Part shown: positions 1 to 10,267 of the stretch, in pieces | Position numbering within the stretch: the stretch's first letter is position 1 | How the letters are laid out: each line of letters opens with the position of its first letter | Source: an uncultured Rhizobiaceae group bacterium | GTDB lineage: Bacteria > Pseudomonadota > Alphaproteobacteria > Rhizobiales > Rhizobiaceae | DNA: 37,347 nucleotides | Reading direction: 5' to 3' | Assembly (NCBI GenBank): GCA_937944165.1 | Contig: CALDZF010000167.1 | Coordinates: 1 to 37,347 of the forward strand | Position numbers and translations under genes: made by a program | Notes under the pieces: generated by a model | The model's database searches: none | Seen by the model: only the letters and a program-made list of their open reading frames with translations | What the model was told of the DNA's origin: nothing

Positions 1-3000
1 GCCAGCTAACCGCCCTGCAGTTGCGCCATTTCTGACAGAAGTTTCAAATTCCGCATAAAGCTGTACGCGCATTTTTGTTAGCATTTCGCGATATTCATCC
101 AATGGGTGGGCACTAAGATAAAAACCAACTGCACCAAATTCGCGGTTGAGTTTTTCGCTGGCACTCCAAGCTTCGCAGAAAGGCATTTCGATTTTTGTTG
201 CTTCGCCACCTGAAGCCTCACCAAACATATCGTTTTGACCAGTTTCGCGATCACTTGCAGTTCTGTTTGCGTGTGCTACCAATCGCTCCAAACCAGCCAA
301 CATGCGCTCACGGGAATAATCAAAACAATCAAAAGCACCAGCACAAATCAGATTTTCAAGTGTGCGTTTATTGACCTGACGAATATTAATGCGCGAAAAG
401 AAATCTTCTATGGATTTATAGTCACCATTCTCGCAACGCTCGGAAACGATTTGTTCAACCGCCCCCTCACCAACACCTTTGATAGCTGCAAGAGCATAAA
501 GAATTTTACCATCCTTTACCTCAAAACCCACACCAGAAGTTTGAACAGAAGGTGGAACAACAGTAATTTCTTTCGCCTCCGCATCTTGATAAAAGATGCT
601 CAACTTATCCGTATTCCCCAAATCAAGCTGCATGGAACCTGCCAGAAATTCGACTGGGTAATTACACCGTAAATAAGCTGTTTGATAGGATACAAGCGCA
701 TAGGCTGCCGCGTGCGATTTGTTAAAGCCGTAATTGGCAAATTTCGCCAAAAGATCGAAGATTACGTTTGCTTCGCCTTTTTGAATGCCACGTTCAACTG
801 CACCATCAACAAAACGTACCCTTTGAGCTTCCATTTCTGAGGCAATTTTCTTACCCATAGCGCGGCGCAAGAGATCGGCTTCACCAAGCGAATATCCAGA
901 CAGGATTTGCGCGATTTGCATCACCTGCTCCTGATAAATGATAACGCCGTAGGTTTCCTTTAAAACACCTTCAATTTTTTCATGATAATAATCAGGCACT
1001 TCCTCGCCATGCTTACGGGCATTGTACGTTGGAATATTGTCCATTGGACCAGGGCGATAGAGCGCCACAAGCGCGATAATATCTTCAAAGCGGTCAGGTT
1101 TCATACCGATGAGGGCTTTACGCATGCCCTGACTTTCCAATTGGAAAACGCCAACGGTTTCACCGCGCGTCAACATTTCATAGGATTTTGCGTCATCAAT
1201 CGGGATATGAGCTAAATCAACGGTTATGCCGCTTTGAGCGATAAACTCGACTGCTTTTTCGAGTACCGTAAGGGTTTTCAAACCAAGGAAGTCAAACTTG
1301 ACCAGCCCCGCCTGCTCCACCCATTTCATGTTGTATTGAGTAACCGGCATCTCGGAACGCGGATCACGATAGAGTGGCACCAATTCATCGAGTTTACGGT
1401 CGCCAATTACGATGCCCGCAGCGTGGGTAGACGCGTGGCGATAAAGGCCTTCGAGACGTTTTGAAATATCAAAAAGCTTTGCGACGATTTCTTCTTCTTT
1501 TGCCGCTTCCTGCAAACGCGGCTCTCCGTCAATTGCTTCAGCAAGAGTCGTTGGATTTGCTGGGTTGTTCGGTACCATTTTGGTTAAACGGTCAACTTGA
1601 CCGTATGGCATTTGCAAAACGCGGCCGACATCACGCAAAACTGCTCGTGCTTGCAGCGTTCCGAAGGTAATGATTTGGGCTACCTGATCAGAACCGTATT
1701 TTGCTTGAACGTATTTGATAACCTCTTCGCGGCGCTCCTGACAAAAATCGATATCAAAGTCAGGCATGGAAACGCGTTCAGGGTTCAAGAAGCGCTCGAA
1801 AAGGAGCGAAAACTGCATTGGGTCAATGTCAGTTATCGTCAACGACCAGGCAACCAAAGACCCCGCACCTGAACCACGACCTGGCCCTACCGGAATGCCC
1901 TGCTCTTTTGCCCATTTGATAAAGTCGGCAACAATCAAAAAATAGCCAGGAAACCCCATTTGCTGAATTACGTCTAATTCAAATGCCAGACGGTCTTCAT
2001 AGTCTTTTCTTGTATAGCCTTCTGCAATTGGATATTTTTCCAATCTATCAACCAAACCAGCCTCGGACTGGCGGTGTAATTCATCATATTCGGCCTTGAG
2101 AGCTACCTCAGGTGCCGCATCTCCTTCAGTTTCAGTAAAACGAGGCAAAATGGGGTTTGTAGTTGTCTCTTTAAAGGCAATTCTTTTGGATATTAGAATT
2201 GTATTATCAATCGCTTCTGGAATTTCTTTAAATAATTGCTTCATCTCTGATTGAGACTTAAAATAATGATCGTGCGTTAACTTTCGACGCTCATCCATAT
2301 TGACCACAGCCCCTTCTGCGATACAGATGAGTGCATCGTGCGCTTCAAAGTCTTCACGCTTTGCAAAAAATGGCTGATTAGTAGCGACAAGGGCTATATT
2401 ATGTTGATAAGCGAGTTCAACCAAAGCCTGCTCGTTTTTACGGTCATAATTGGCATGGCGTTGTAATTCTATATATAGCCTGTCGCCATAGATTTCGTTT
2501 AGTTTTAATAATCGTTCCTCAGCATCCTGTTTTCGACCATCTTGTATCAACTTGTTGAGCGGGCCTTCAGAGGCACCCGTCAGGCAAATAATGCCTTCAT
2601 TATGTTTATTAAGCGCGTTGTAAGTAACATTAGGAAGATTACCCTCACCACAATCGATGTGAGCACTACTGACCAGTTTTTTAAGGTTGTCAAACCCCTT
2701 CTCATTCATGGCGAGGAATACAAGATAGGGAAATTCTATATGCCCTGAACGCGGTACATAATCCTTGTCATCTTGAAAATTAATCGCGAGTTTGCACCCC
2801 ATGATGGGTTGCAGTCCGTCTTTGGAAGCTTTTTCTGAAAACTCCAATGCACCAAACATGTTATTACGATCTGTAATCGCAAGTGCGGGCTGGTTATCAG
2901 CAATGGCAAGTTCCATTACTTTTTTGAGTTGCAATGCACCTTCAAGCAATGAGAAGGCAGAATGCACGTGAAGGTGAACAAACTCGGCAGTTTGATTATC

Positions 3001-3066
3001 GCCTTGTGTTGCATCTGTACCGCCTGCTAGCGCTACATTCATTTTTTGTACTGCTCTTGAAGCCAT
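1..3066 (-). CDS. dnaE: DNA polymerase III subunit alpha, replicative DnaE1 type (3' end truncated by window start)
   Basis: Not in the ORF track because it runs off the edge. Reverse-strand translation from ATG at 3066 gives MASRAVQKMNVALAGGTDATQGDNQTAEFVHLHVHSAFSLLEGALQLKKVMELAIADNQPALAITDRNNMFGALEF..., with PHP-domain HLHVHS, GPGRGSGAGSLVAW, PDFDIDFCQERREEVI, YRPGPMDNIP, and RRAMGKK. Confidence 0.97.
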   Translation of the reverse strand, partial: MASRAVQKMNVALAGGTDATQGDNQTAEFVHLHVHSAFSLLEGALQLKKVMELAIADNQPALAITDRNNMFGALEFSEKASKDGLQPIMGCKLAINFQDDKDYVPRSGHIEFPYLVFLAMNEKGFDNLKKLVSSAHIDCGEGNLPNVTYNALNKHNEGIICLTGASEGPLNKLIQDGRKQDAEERLLKLNEIYGDRLYIELQRHANYDRKNEQALVELAYQHNIALVATNQPFFAKREDFEAHDALICIAEGAVVNMDERRKLTHDHYFKSQSEMKQLFKEIPEAIDNTILISKRIAFKETTTNPILPRFTETEGDAAPEVALKAEYDELHRQSEAGLVDRLEKYPIAEGYTRKDYEDRLAFELDVIQQMGFPGYFLIVADFIKWAKEQGIPVGPGRGSGAGSLVAWSLTITDIDPMQFSLLFERFLNPERVSMPDFDIDFCQERREEVIKYVQAKYGSDQVAQIITFGTLQARAVLRDVGRVLQMPYGQVDRLTKMVPNNPANPTTLAEAIDGEPRLQEAAKEEEIVAKLFDISKRLEGLYRHASTHAAGIVIGDRKLDELVPLYRDPRSEMPVTQYNMKWVEQAGLVKFDFLGLKTLTVLEKAVEFIAQSGITVDLAHIPIDDAKSYEMLTRGETVGVFQLESQGMRKALIGMKPDRFEDIIALVALYRPGPMDNIPTYNARKHGEEVPDYYHEKIEGVLKETYGVIIYQEQVMQIAQILSGYSLGEADLLRRAMGKKIASEMEAQRVRFVDGAVERGIQKGEANVIFDLLAKFANYGFNKSHAAAYALVSYQTAYLRCNYPVEFLAGSMQLDLGNTDKLSIFYQDAEAKEITVVPPSVQTSGVGFEVKDGKILYALAAIKGVGEGAVEQIVSERCENGDYKSIEDFFSRINIRQVNKRTLENLICAGAFDCFDYSRERMLAGLERLVAHANRTASDRETGQNDMFGEASGGEATKIEMPFCEAWSASEKLNREFGAVGFYLSAHPLDEYREMLTKMRVQLYAEFETSVRNGATAGRLAG

Positions 3067-3176
3067 TGATATCTAACCCATTTAGACACAGCATGAATAC
3101 TGGAACTTCAATGTCTAAAATTAAGGCGTAATTTTCAAGGTAAAAGGCAGTTCACCCCCTGTTTATTAAAACAGCA

Positions 3177-3275
3177 CTAGGCAACAAACTTAAGAATTTC
3201 ACCCCATGTAAACATAGTAGTTAAAAATAGAGAAATGGTAGCTAATGAAGCAATGTCTTTAATGGATACATACAT
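3177..3275 (-). CDS. Small 32-aa single-TM protein MYVSIKDIASLATISLFLTTMFTWGEILKFVA, putatively SOS-induced
   Basis: ATG at 3275, TAG stop at 3177-3179. Strong SD AGGAG (3283-3287) 7 nt upstream. Hydrophobic core consistent with one membrane helix. Preceded by tandem LexA-type boxes. Too short for the ORF track. Confidence 0.6.
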   Translation of the reverse strand: MYVSIKDIASLATISLFLTTMFTWGEILKFVA

Positions 3276-3319
3276 GGAACAACTCCTAAAACAATTATGT
3301 TCTCACTACAAAGCGTAAT

Positions 3320-3345
3320 GTTCTTATAATGTTCCATTTTTGTTC
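3320..3345 (-). promoter_or_regulatory. Tandem alphaproteobacterial LexA boxes (GTTC-N7-GTTC-N7-GTTC) overlapping a promoter
   Basis: Plus-strand GTTC at 3320, 3331 and 3342, exactly 11 bp apart; an extra GTTC at 3299-3302. A minus-strand TTGACA -35 lies at 3351-3356, with an AT-rich -10-like CATTATAAG inside the array. Confidence 0.75.
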
Positions 3346-3388
3346 TTTTTTGTCAATAGAAATAGAACAAATTTATCAATATTATTTA

Positions 3389-4087
3389 TTATTTAGTAAT
3401 ATCAACAACTTGCCCAGAATCCAAAGTAACAGTTCTATCCATTTGAGCAGCTAATTCATGGTTATGAGTAGCAATTAATGCTGACAAACCTGTTTGACGC
3501 ACCAAAACATTCAATGTATCAAATACATGAGCCGACGTTTCAGGATCAAGATTGCCTGTAGGTTCATCAGCCAATAATAAAGATGGTGCATTGGCAACAG
3601 CCCTTGCAATCGCCACGCGTTGTTGTTCACCACCAGAAAGTTCTGAAGGACGATGTTTTGCACGCGGAGCAATTTTCATATATTCGAGAAGTTCGCTGGC
3701 ACGTTTGCGCGACGTTTCTTTATCACGGCCTCTTACCATCTGCGGTATCATGAGATTTTCTTCTGCGGTAAATTCTGGTAGGAGGTGATGAAACTGATAA
3801 ACAAACCCTATTGTAGTACGTCTCAAAGCTGTGCGAGACTTATCATCCATTTTAGCCGTTGAATGCCCATTGATTAATACATCTCCCTTATCGGGACGTT
3901 CTAGCAGCCCGGCCGAGTGAAGAAGTGTAGACTTGCCTGTGCCAGAAGGCGCAACGAGCGCTACCATTTCACCCTTTTGGATTTGAAAGTTAGCATCCTG
4001 TAGCACGGTAAGCGTATGCTCACCCTCACCATATGTGCGTTCTAATGCTGAGATATTAAGAACAATATCTCCCCCATGATTATTCAT
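3389..4087 (-). CDS. lolD: Lipoprotein-releasing ABC transporter ATP-binding protein
   Basis: ABC ATPase with Walker A-like [23 protein letters not shown] signature, Walker [13 protein letters not shown]; next to a LolC/E permease. Confidence 0.93.
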   Translation of the reverse strand: MNNHGGDIVLNISALERTYGEGEHTLTVLQDANFQIQKGEMVALVAPSGTGKSTLLHSAGLLERPDKGDVLINGHSTAKMDDKSRTALRRTTIGFVYQFHHLLPEFTAEENLMIPQMVRGRDKETSRKRASELLEYMKIAPRAKHRPSELSGGEQQRVAIARAVANAPSLLLADEPTGNLDPETSAHVFDTLNVLVRQTGLSALIATHNHELAAQMDRTVTLDSGQVVDITK

Positions 4088-5420
4088 ATCGAAGTGCCTC
4101 TACAGGGTCTAGTTTTGCCGCACGCCAAGCAGGAAATAACGTCGCAAGGAAAGACAAGGCAAGCGCCATTACCAATATCCATAGCGTTTCATTCATATCC
4201 ATTCGGGCAGGAATATTACTTAAAAAGCGTGTAGTTGGATCCCATGGATTATTACCAGTAACCCAAGTTACAAAGTCCTGAATTTGTTTAATGTAAGCAC
4301 AAACCAATACGCCTAGTAAAAAGCCAACAAGAGTTCCGACAACACCAATGGCAGAACCAGTAATCATAAAGACACGCATTACTGCGCCACGTGTTGTGCC
4401 CATGGTGCGTAATATTGCAATATCGTGGGATTTATCTTTAACCAGCATGATTAGCCCTGAAATAATATTCAGAGCAGCCACCAATATGATTAGCGTTAAA
4501 ATCATAAACATTACATTGCGCTCAACATCCAATGCAGAAGTTAAAGACGAATTACGTTGACGCCAATCAGATAAAAACAACTGCCTTTCAGAAGCTTCAA
4601 TTATAGCATCACGATAATCATCTACTTTGTCAGGATCATCGACATATATATCTATGACATCAACCTCTCCTTCCTTATTGAAATAAAGTTGTGATTCTTC
4701 CAAAGGCATGAAAACAAACGAACTATCATATTCAGACATGCCAATATCAAATATGGCATTGACGGGGTATGACTTAATTCTAGGCGTGACACCAAAAGCA
4801 GTTACATCACCTTTGGGCGAAATTAGCGTAATATCATCGCCTAATTGAAGACCAAGATTAGCTGCTAATCTGTGACCAATCGCGACACCTTCCTTTGTAT
4901 CAAACCCATCAAGTGTTCCTCGTCCCTGACCTTCAGGATTGATGCTGCCATCTTTTACATTCGTGACGCCATCAGCAATGGTTGATACACGTTTCATGTC
5001 GGCTTCTCGCATACCGCGTACTAGCGCACCACTGCTGCTATTTTCTATGACCCCATCGACAAGTACCTGACCTTCGACCAGCGGAATTGCAAATTTTACG
5101 CCTGTAGCTTTTTCCAAGCGTTTTGAAAGTTCGTCATAATCATTCAAAGGCGCTCCAATTGGATTAACAATCAAGTGCCCATTAAGCCCCAAAATTCGAT
5201 CCAGTAGCTCGGTGCGAAAGCCATTCATGACAGCCATAACGATAATCAATGTAGCAACACCAAGCATAATGCCAAGAAACGAGAAACCAGCAATGACAGA
5301 GATAAATGCTTCCTTGCGACGAGAGCGCAAATAACGGCTTGCTAACATCCATTCAAAGGCTGAAAATACTGAAGTTCCTGATTTTTCATTCATTACAGGT
5401 GCGTTAGTAATATCTGTCAT
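4080..5420 (-). CDS. lolC: Lipoprotein-releasing ABC transporter permease (LolC/LolE family)
   Basis: [52 protein letters not shown]-terminus, C-terminal FtsX-like TM region ending [21 protein letters not shown]; overlaps lolD start. Confidence 0.92.
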   Translation of the reverse strand: MTDITNAPVMNEKSGTSVFSAFEWMLASRYLRSRRKEAFISVIAGFSFLGIMLGVATLIIVMAVMNGFRTELLDRILGLNGHLIVNPIGAPLNDYDELSKRLEKATGVKFAIPLVEGQVLVDGVIENSSSGALVRGMREADMKRVSTIADGVTNVKDGSINPEGQGRGTLDGFDTKEGVAIGHRLAANLGLQLGDDITLISPKGDVTAFGVTPRIKSYPVNAIFDIGMSEYDSSFVFMPLEESQLYFNKEGEVDVIDIYVDDPDKVDDYRDAIIEASERQLFLSDWRQRNSSLTSALDVERNVMFMILTLIILVAALNIISGLIMLVKDKSHDIAILRTMGTTRGAVMRVFMITGSAIGVVGTLVGFLLGVLVCAYIKQIQDFVTWVTGNNPWDPTTRFLSNIPARMDMNETLWILVMALALSFLATLFPAWRAAKLDPVEALRYE

Positions 5421-5429
5421 GGATATGCC

Positions 5430-6752
5430 TTAGCTTATGAATTTATTGATTACTTCATCTGGAGACATTGATGTTTTTTCTGCCTCGCCTCTGCGTTTTA
5501 CTTCAACTTCATTTTTCTCGATACCGCGTGGACCAATTACAATTTGGTTAGGAATACCAATTAAGTCCATTGTCGCAAATTTTGCACCTGCGCGATTGTC
5601 TGTATCATCATATAAAACGTCTAATCCTGATGCAGTTAGTTGTTCATAAACCCCGGTACTGGCTTCATCACAAGCTTTATCACCCGCCTTCATATTGATA
5701 ATACCAACCTGGAATGGTGCAATGGATTCAGGCCATATGATACCATCATCATCATGTGATGCTTCAATGATTGCAGCAACTAATCTGCTTGGGCCAATGC
5801 CGTATGATCCCATATGCACATCATGATCTACGCCATCTGTGCCTTTGACTTTTGCGCCCATAACTTCTGAATATTTTGTTCCAAAATTAAAGATATGCCC
5901 TACTTCAATACCACGAGCATTCATGCGGTCAGTTTCAGCAACTTCACCCCATAAGGTTTCATCGTGTAGTTCGTCAGTTCTGGCGTAATTTGTCGTCCAG
6001 TCTTTTACGATACCTGCCATGATTTCATCGTTGTCATAATCAACATTTGCATCTGGTGTTTTTAATTTCATAACATCTGAATGACAAAAAACTTCGCTCT
6101 CGCCAGTCTCTGCAAGTATCAAAAATTCATGACTTAAGTCGCCACCAATTGGTCCTGTATCAGCACGCATTGGAATTGCCTTGACACCAAGACGTTCAAA
6201 CGTACGAAGATAAGATACGAACATCCTATAATAAGCAGCGCGAGAAGCATCAGCATCTAGGTCAAACGAATAGCCGTCTTTCATCAAGAATTCACGTCCG
6301 CGCATTACGCCAAAGCGTGGGCGCACTTCGTCGCGAAATTTCCATTGAATATGATACAGATTAAGCGGTAAATCTTTATAACTTTTCACGTAAGAGCGAA
6401 AAACATCCGTAACCATCTCTTCGTTTGTAGGACCGAAAAGCATATCGCGACCATGGCGGTCTTCGATGCGCAACATTTCTTTGCCATAGTCGTCATAACG
6501 ACCACTCTCACGCCATAAATCAGCGGATTGTATGGTTGGCATTAAAATTTCAATTGCACCTGCACGGTTTTGTTCTTCTCTAACAATATTAGAAATTTTG
6601 TTTAAAACCTTAAGCCCTAAAGGCAACCATGAATAAATGCCCGCAGATTGTTGGCGTATCATGCCAGCACGTAGCATTAAACGGTGGGAAACAATCTCAG
6701 CTTCTTTTGGATTTTCTTTAAGAACAGGAATAAAATATCGAGATAAACGCAT
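5430..6752 (-). CDS. proS: Prolyl-tRNA synthetase (short alphaproteobacterial form)
   Basis: [64 protein letters not shown], class II motifs. ORF track starts 12 nt upstream (6764); MRLSRYF judged the likelier start. Confidence 0.95.
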   Translation of the reverse strand: MRLSRYFIPVLKENPKEAEIVSHRLMLRAGMIRQQSAGIYSWLPLGLKVLNKISNIVREEQNRAGAIEILMPTIQSADLWRESGRYDDYGKEMLRIEDRHGRDMLFGPTNEEMVTDVFRSYVKSYKDLPLNLYHIQWKFRDEVRPRFGVMRGREFLMKDGYSFDLDADASRAAYYRMFVSYLRTFERLGVKAIPMRADTGPIGGDLSHEFLILAETGESEVFCHSDVMKLKTPDANVDYDNDEIMAGIVKDWTTNYARTDELHDETLWGEVAETDRMNARGIEVGHIFNFGTKYSEVMGAKVKGTDGVDHDVHMGSYGIGPSRLVAAIIEASHDDDGIIWPESIAPFQVGIINMKAGDKACDEASTGVYEQLTASGLDVLYDDTDNRAGAKFATMDLIGIPNQIVIGPRGIEKNEVEVKRRGEAEKTSMSPDEVINKFIS

Positions 6753-6926
6753 GAAGAAACCCAAGAATCAGTAGACTTATATTATCTTCGTTAAAGCCTT
6801 AATTGGTGGCCTATACAAGTCCTTATGATAACATTCGAATGTGGTTGGATATTCACAGGCAAGTAAGTAATTCATAAAAAGTGATTAAAGTATGGATTTT
6901 TTAAATGACATGGTCTCAAGTCTGTG

Positions 6927-6947
6927 CTTGTTATTTTCAATAACAAG
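6927..6947. other. Perfect 9-bp inverted repeat CTTGTTATT-TTC-AATAACAAG in the intergenic region upstream of proS
   Basis: Read directly from sequence. Confidence 0.6.
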
Positions 6948-7056
6948 TTTTGGACAAACCGAACGTTTATATGTCTAGTCTTGGGAGGATGGATCCTGGC
7001 GCATTTACTGCAGCCGCTGCAACAACAGAAATGGATCAATATAGACTAAAACTAAC

Positions 7057-7082
7057 AGGCAAGGCTTTCGCCTTGCCTTTTT
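7057..7082. terminator. Intrinsic terminator, possibly bidirectional
   Basis: AGGCAAGGC-TTTC-GCCTTGCCT followed by TTTTATTTT on plus. On minus the loop is GAAA with a weaker T-rich tail (TGTTAGTTTT), 40 nt past the DUF1467 gene stop. Confidence 0.75.
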
Positions 7083-7120
7083 ATTTTGCTTAATAAATTT
7101 GGCTTTTAATTTTTAGGTAA

Positions 7121-7402
7121 TCAATGGCTAGGGCGCAAATGCTGCGGGAATATACTGGGTATATCTGAAAACTCCCAATCAAAGTAAGCTGTTACTCCCC
7201 AATAGATTGAAAATATCACAAAGGCTATTATCGAATTCCATAATAATTTTTGCGGCAATCTTGATATGGTTGGTGCGCCAGGATCAGTACCTTGAATGAC
7301 TTCACCATCTTCTGCCTGAGAACGATTTCCATAGGGTAAAACAATAAATAGCGTTACCCACCAGATGATAAAATAAATTGCAAAGCCTGTAAAAATTTGC
7401 AT
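7121..7402 (-). CDS. DUF1467 family small membrane protein
   Basis: MQIFTGFAIYFIIWWVTLFIVLPYGNRSQAE...GTDPGAP typical of DUF1467. Start set to the TAATG overlap with the mce stop (ORF track start 7435). Confidence 0.8.
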   Translation of the reverse strand: MQIFTGFAIYFIIWWVTLFIVLPYGNRSQAEDGEVIQGTDPGAPTISRLPQKLLWNSIIAFVIFSIYWGVTAYFDWEFSDIPSIFPQHLRPSH

Positions 7403-7806
7403 TAGACTTGCTCCAATTCCACCAAAGTTCCGCAAAAGTCTTTTGGATGCAAGAAAAGCACAGGCTTGCCATGGGCGCCAATTCTTGGCTCTCCATCCCC
7501 AAGAACACGTGCGCCCTCTGCCTTTAGTTTTTCACGCGCAGCAATAATATCATCTACTTCATAACAGATATGGTGAATGCCGCCAGAAGGACTGCGCTCC
7601 ATGAAAGGCTCTATTGGTGATCCTTCACCCAGCACTTCCAGGAGTTCAATTTTAGTATTTGGCAATTCGACAAACACAACTGTTACACCATGCTCGGGCA
7701 AAGCTTGTGGTTCGCTTACTTTTGCTCCCAAAGTTAAGGCATAAGTATTAATACCAGATTGCAAATCCGGGACAGCAATTGCTACATGATTTAATCTTCC
7801 AATCAT
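7402..7806 (-). CDS. mce: Methylmalonyl-CoA epimerase
   Basis: MIGRLNHVAIAVPDLQ...GGIHHICYEVDDI...FLHPKDFCGTLVELEQV; glyoxalase/VOC fold motifs. Confidence 0.92.
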   Translation of the reverse strand: MIGRLNHVAIAVPDLQSGINTYALTLGAKVSEPQALPEHGVTVVFVELPNTKIELLEVLGEGSPIEPFMERSPSGGIHHICYEVDDIIAAREKLKAEGARVLGDGEPRIGAHGKPVLFLHPKDFCGTLVELEQV

Positions 7807-7816
7807 CTATATACTC

Positions 7817-9481
7817 CTATACTCGAGCAACAAATACAGTTGTCATTGGTTTTTTGCCCCATAAATTTCTGGTTTCTGATCTTACAGCTCGCGAAATTGC
7901 ATCGCGTATAAGATCGTCATCACGACGGCGTTTTTTGGGAATGCCAGAAAGTGCGCCTATTGCTGCCTTAAATAAGGCTTCATCAAATGAAACACCATCA
8001 TTGGTGATTTCTGGCAAGCCATGCAATGCGATGTCCAAATCATCGGCCATATCCCCGGCACGATCTAGCACAATCGAAACAGCAATATGCCCAGCATAGG
8101 ATAATCTACGGCGGTCTTTTACACCAGTTGAGGCTTCATCAGCAATAATATGACCATCTTTATAAATACGCCCATAAGGTACCTGATCAATAATTTCTGC
8201 AAGCCCTGGTGCAAGCCGAACCAGATCGCCATTGCGGATTGGAACAACTTGCGGAATACCCTCTTCGCCTCCAAGTTTTGCTTGTGCGTTAAGGTGGGCA
8301 GCTTCACCATGAACCGGAATTAAGATTTCAGGTTTCGTCCAAGCATACATTTGTTTTAATTCATGTCGTCGCGGATGACCTGATACATGAACAAGCTGTT
8401 TTCCGTCTTCGATTATTTCAATGCCCTGCTCGATCAGTTGATTTTTAATCTCGATTATTGGTTTTTCATTACCAGGAATTGTCCGTGATGAAAAAATAAC
8501 AGTATCGCCTGCTGCAAACGAAATATAACGGTGTTCCTGCCTTGCAATTTTTGCAAGTGCAGCGCGGTTTTCACCTTGGCTACCCGTTAAAATAATCACA
8601 AGTTGATTTCTATCGATATATTGAAAATCAATATCTTCCACAAAGTCCTGAATATCATCAAACATATTCAAGTCTGTTGAAACTTCAACAACACGGCGAA
8701 TAGAGCTACCCACGAGCATTACTTTACGCCCAGTTTTTTCAGCTGCTTGTGCAATTGATCGGATACGACCTACGTTTGAAGAGAAAGTTGTTATTGCAAC
8801 CCTGCCTGTCGCGGTTGAAATCAGATTAGCAAGACTGTCAGAGACTTCACGTTCAGTGGGTGATTCACCTTCACGCATGGCATTTGTTGAATCACAAATA
8901 AGCGCCAAAACACCATCATCTCCCAAACGCTTAAATGCATTTATATCCGTATTTTTTCCCAAGGTTGGATCATTATCCAATTTCCAGTCACCTGTATGAA
9001 TGACACGGCCAAGTGGACTTTTAATCGCTAATGAAACAGGCTCTGGAATAGAGTGCGTTACATATACAGGTTGTATTTCAAAAGGTTCTAAATCAATTAT
9101 GTCACCAGCTTTATATACCTCTAACGGCAGATTTGGCGGCTCACCTTCGTATTGCGCTTTTGCATCTAACATACCGGACGTAAAAGCTGTACAATATATT
9201 GGAGCGCCAAGACGCTGCCACAAGCTTAATACGGCACCATAATGGTCTTCATGTGCATGGGTAATTACAATTGCCAGCAGGTCTTTGCCAATCTCTTCTA
9301 CAAAACGAATATCAGGTAAAACCAGATCAACGCCTGGCAAATCAGGCCCAGGGAATGTTACTCCACAATCTACCATAATCCACTTGCGTTTTTTTTCATC
9401 GCCATAACCATATAGCGCAAGGTTCATGCCTATTTCACCCACACCACCAAGAGGCACAAATACCAAATCTTGCTTGCTCAA
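7817..9481 (-). CDS. rnj: Ribonuclease J
   Basis: Metallo-beta-lactamase ITHAHEDHYGA, PLGGVGEIGMN, beta-CASP region VHVSGHPRRHELKQM, PVHGEAAHL. Confidence 0.93.
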   Translation of the reverse strand: MSKQDLVFVPLGGVGEIGMNLALYGYGDEKKRKWIMVDCGVTFPGPDLPGVDLVLPDIRFVEEIGKDLLAIVITHAHEDHYGAVLSLWQRLGAPIYCTAFTSGMLDAKAQYEGEPPNLPLEVYKAGDIIDLEPFEIQPVYVTHSIPEPVSLAIKSPLGRVIHTGDWKLDNDPTLGKNTDINAFKRLGDDGVLALICDSTNAMREGESPTEREVSDSLANLISTATGRVAITTFSSNVGRIRSIAQAAEKTGRKVMLVGSSIRRVVEVSTDLNMFDDIQDFVEDIDFQYIDRNQLVIILTGSQGENRAALAKIARQEHRYISFAAGDTVIFSSRTIPGNEKPIIEIKNQLIEQGIEIIEDGKQLVHVSGHPRRHELKQMYAWTKPEILIPVHGEAAHLNAQAKLGGEEGIPQVVPIRNGDLVRLAPGLAEIIDQVPYGRIYKDGHIIADEASTGVKDRRRLSYAGHIAVSIVLDRAGDMADDLDIALHGLPEITNDGVSFDEALFKAAIGALSGIPKKRRRDDDLIRDAISRAVRSETRNLWGKKPMTTVFVARV

Positions 9482-9499
9482 ACTAATCCTTACTGCCCT

Positions 9500-10267
9500 C
9501 TATGGGTCTTGATTAAAAAATATATCGGCCGTTGAAACTTGTTTCGTTTCACCGGACTTTGTTTCAAGCAGCATATAACCGTTAGCATCAATTGAAATAA
9601 AATGCCCTATTTGCTCTGCTTGACCAGGAATTTTAACTGATACCTCACGTCCTAAACCATAAGCATTATCCAGCCACTTTTGTCTTATTGATGTAAAATT
9701 ATTTCCCTTATTCCAAAAAGAAATATTGTTTGCTACCGCATTTGCAAGTGACAAAAACAACGCACCTGCAGAAACTTCGATACCTTCAGCGAATAAGCTT
9801 GTTGCGGGGTGTAAAGTATTGGCTGGAAAATGCTGACAATTAATACCTATTCCCATAACCACATAATTGGCATCATTGTGAGTAACGCTTTCAAGTAATA
9901 TGCCACTGCATTTTTTACTATTTAACATTACATCATTAGGCCATTTAAGCTTAATCTCATTATTGCTCATTGAATAAGACTTAATAGCCTGTCTTACCGA
10001 GATTGCAGCAATAAATGTTAAATCGGCAAGACGTTTTTTTGGCGATGGATCGGTTAATAACAAAGACGCAAATAAATTACCTGTTTTGCCAGTCCATTCA
10101 CGCCCTCTACTGCCTTTGCCAGCAGTTTGGCGGTTAGCAGTTATCCAGAGATTTCCTTCTTCGCCTGCAGTCGCATAATCCATACAAAGCGTATTGGTAG
10201 AAGATGTTTCTTCAATAACAAGGTGTCGATACGCACCCAGTTTGGTTTTAATGGGGTCACCGATCAA
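9500..10267 (-). CDS. birA: Biotin--[acetyl-CoA-carboxylase] ligase
   Basis: [55 protein letters not shown]. Confidence 0.93.
   Translation of the reverse strand: MIGDPIKTKLGAYRHLVIEETSSTNTLCMDYATAGEEGNLWITANRQTAGKGSRGREWTGKTGNLFASLLLTDPSPKKRLADLTFIAAISVRQAIKSYSMSNNEIKLKWPNDVMLNSKKCSGILLESVTHNDANYVVMGIGINCQHFPANTLHPATSLFAEGIEVSAGALFLSLANAVANNISFWNKGNNFTSIRQKWLDNAYGLGREVSVKIPGQAEQIGHFISIDANGYMLLETKSGETKQVSTADIFFNQDP

Noticed and set aside
235-3131. Plus-strand ORFs 235..672, 982..1215, 1234..1464, 1461..1670, 1597..1872, 2542..2748, 2934..3131
   Set aside because: Shadow ORFs antisense to dnaE, which encodes a continuous, recognisable protein on the minus strand.
6971-7093. Plus-strand 40-aa ORF MSSLGRMDPGAFTAAAATTEMDQYRLKLTGKAFALPFYFA
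   Set aside because: No SD before the first ATG, the inner ATG is directly abutting GGGAGG, and the C-terminus is encoded by the terminator hairpin; kept only as part of the sRNA question.
7302-7508. Minus-strand 68-aa ORF overlapping mce/DUF1467
   Set aside because: Out-of-frame with two supported overlapping genes; no recognisable features.
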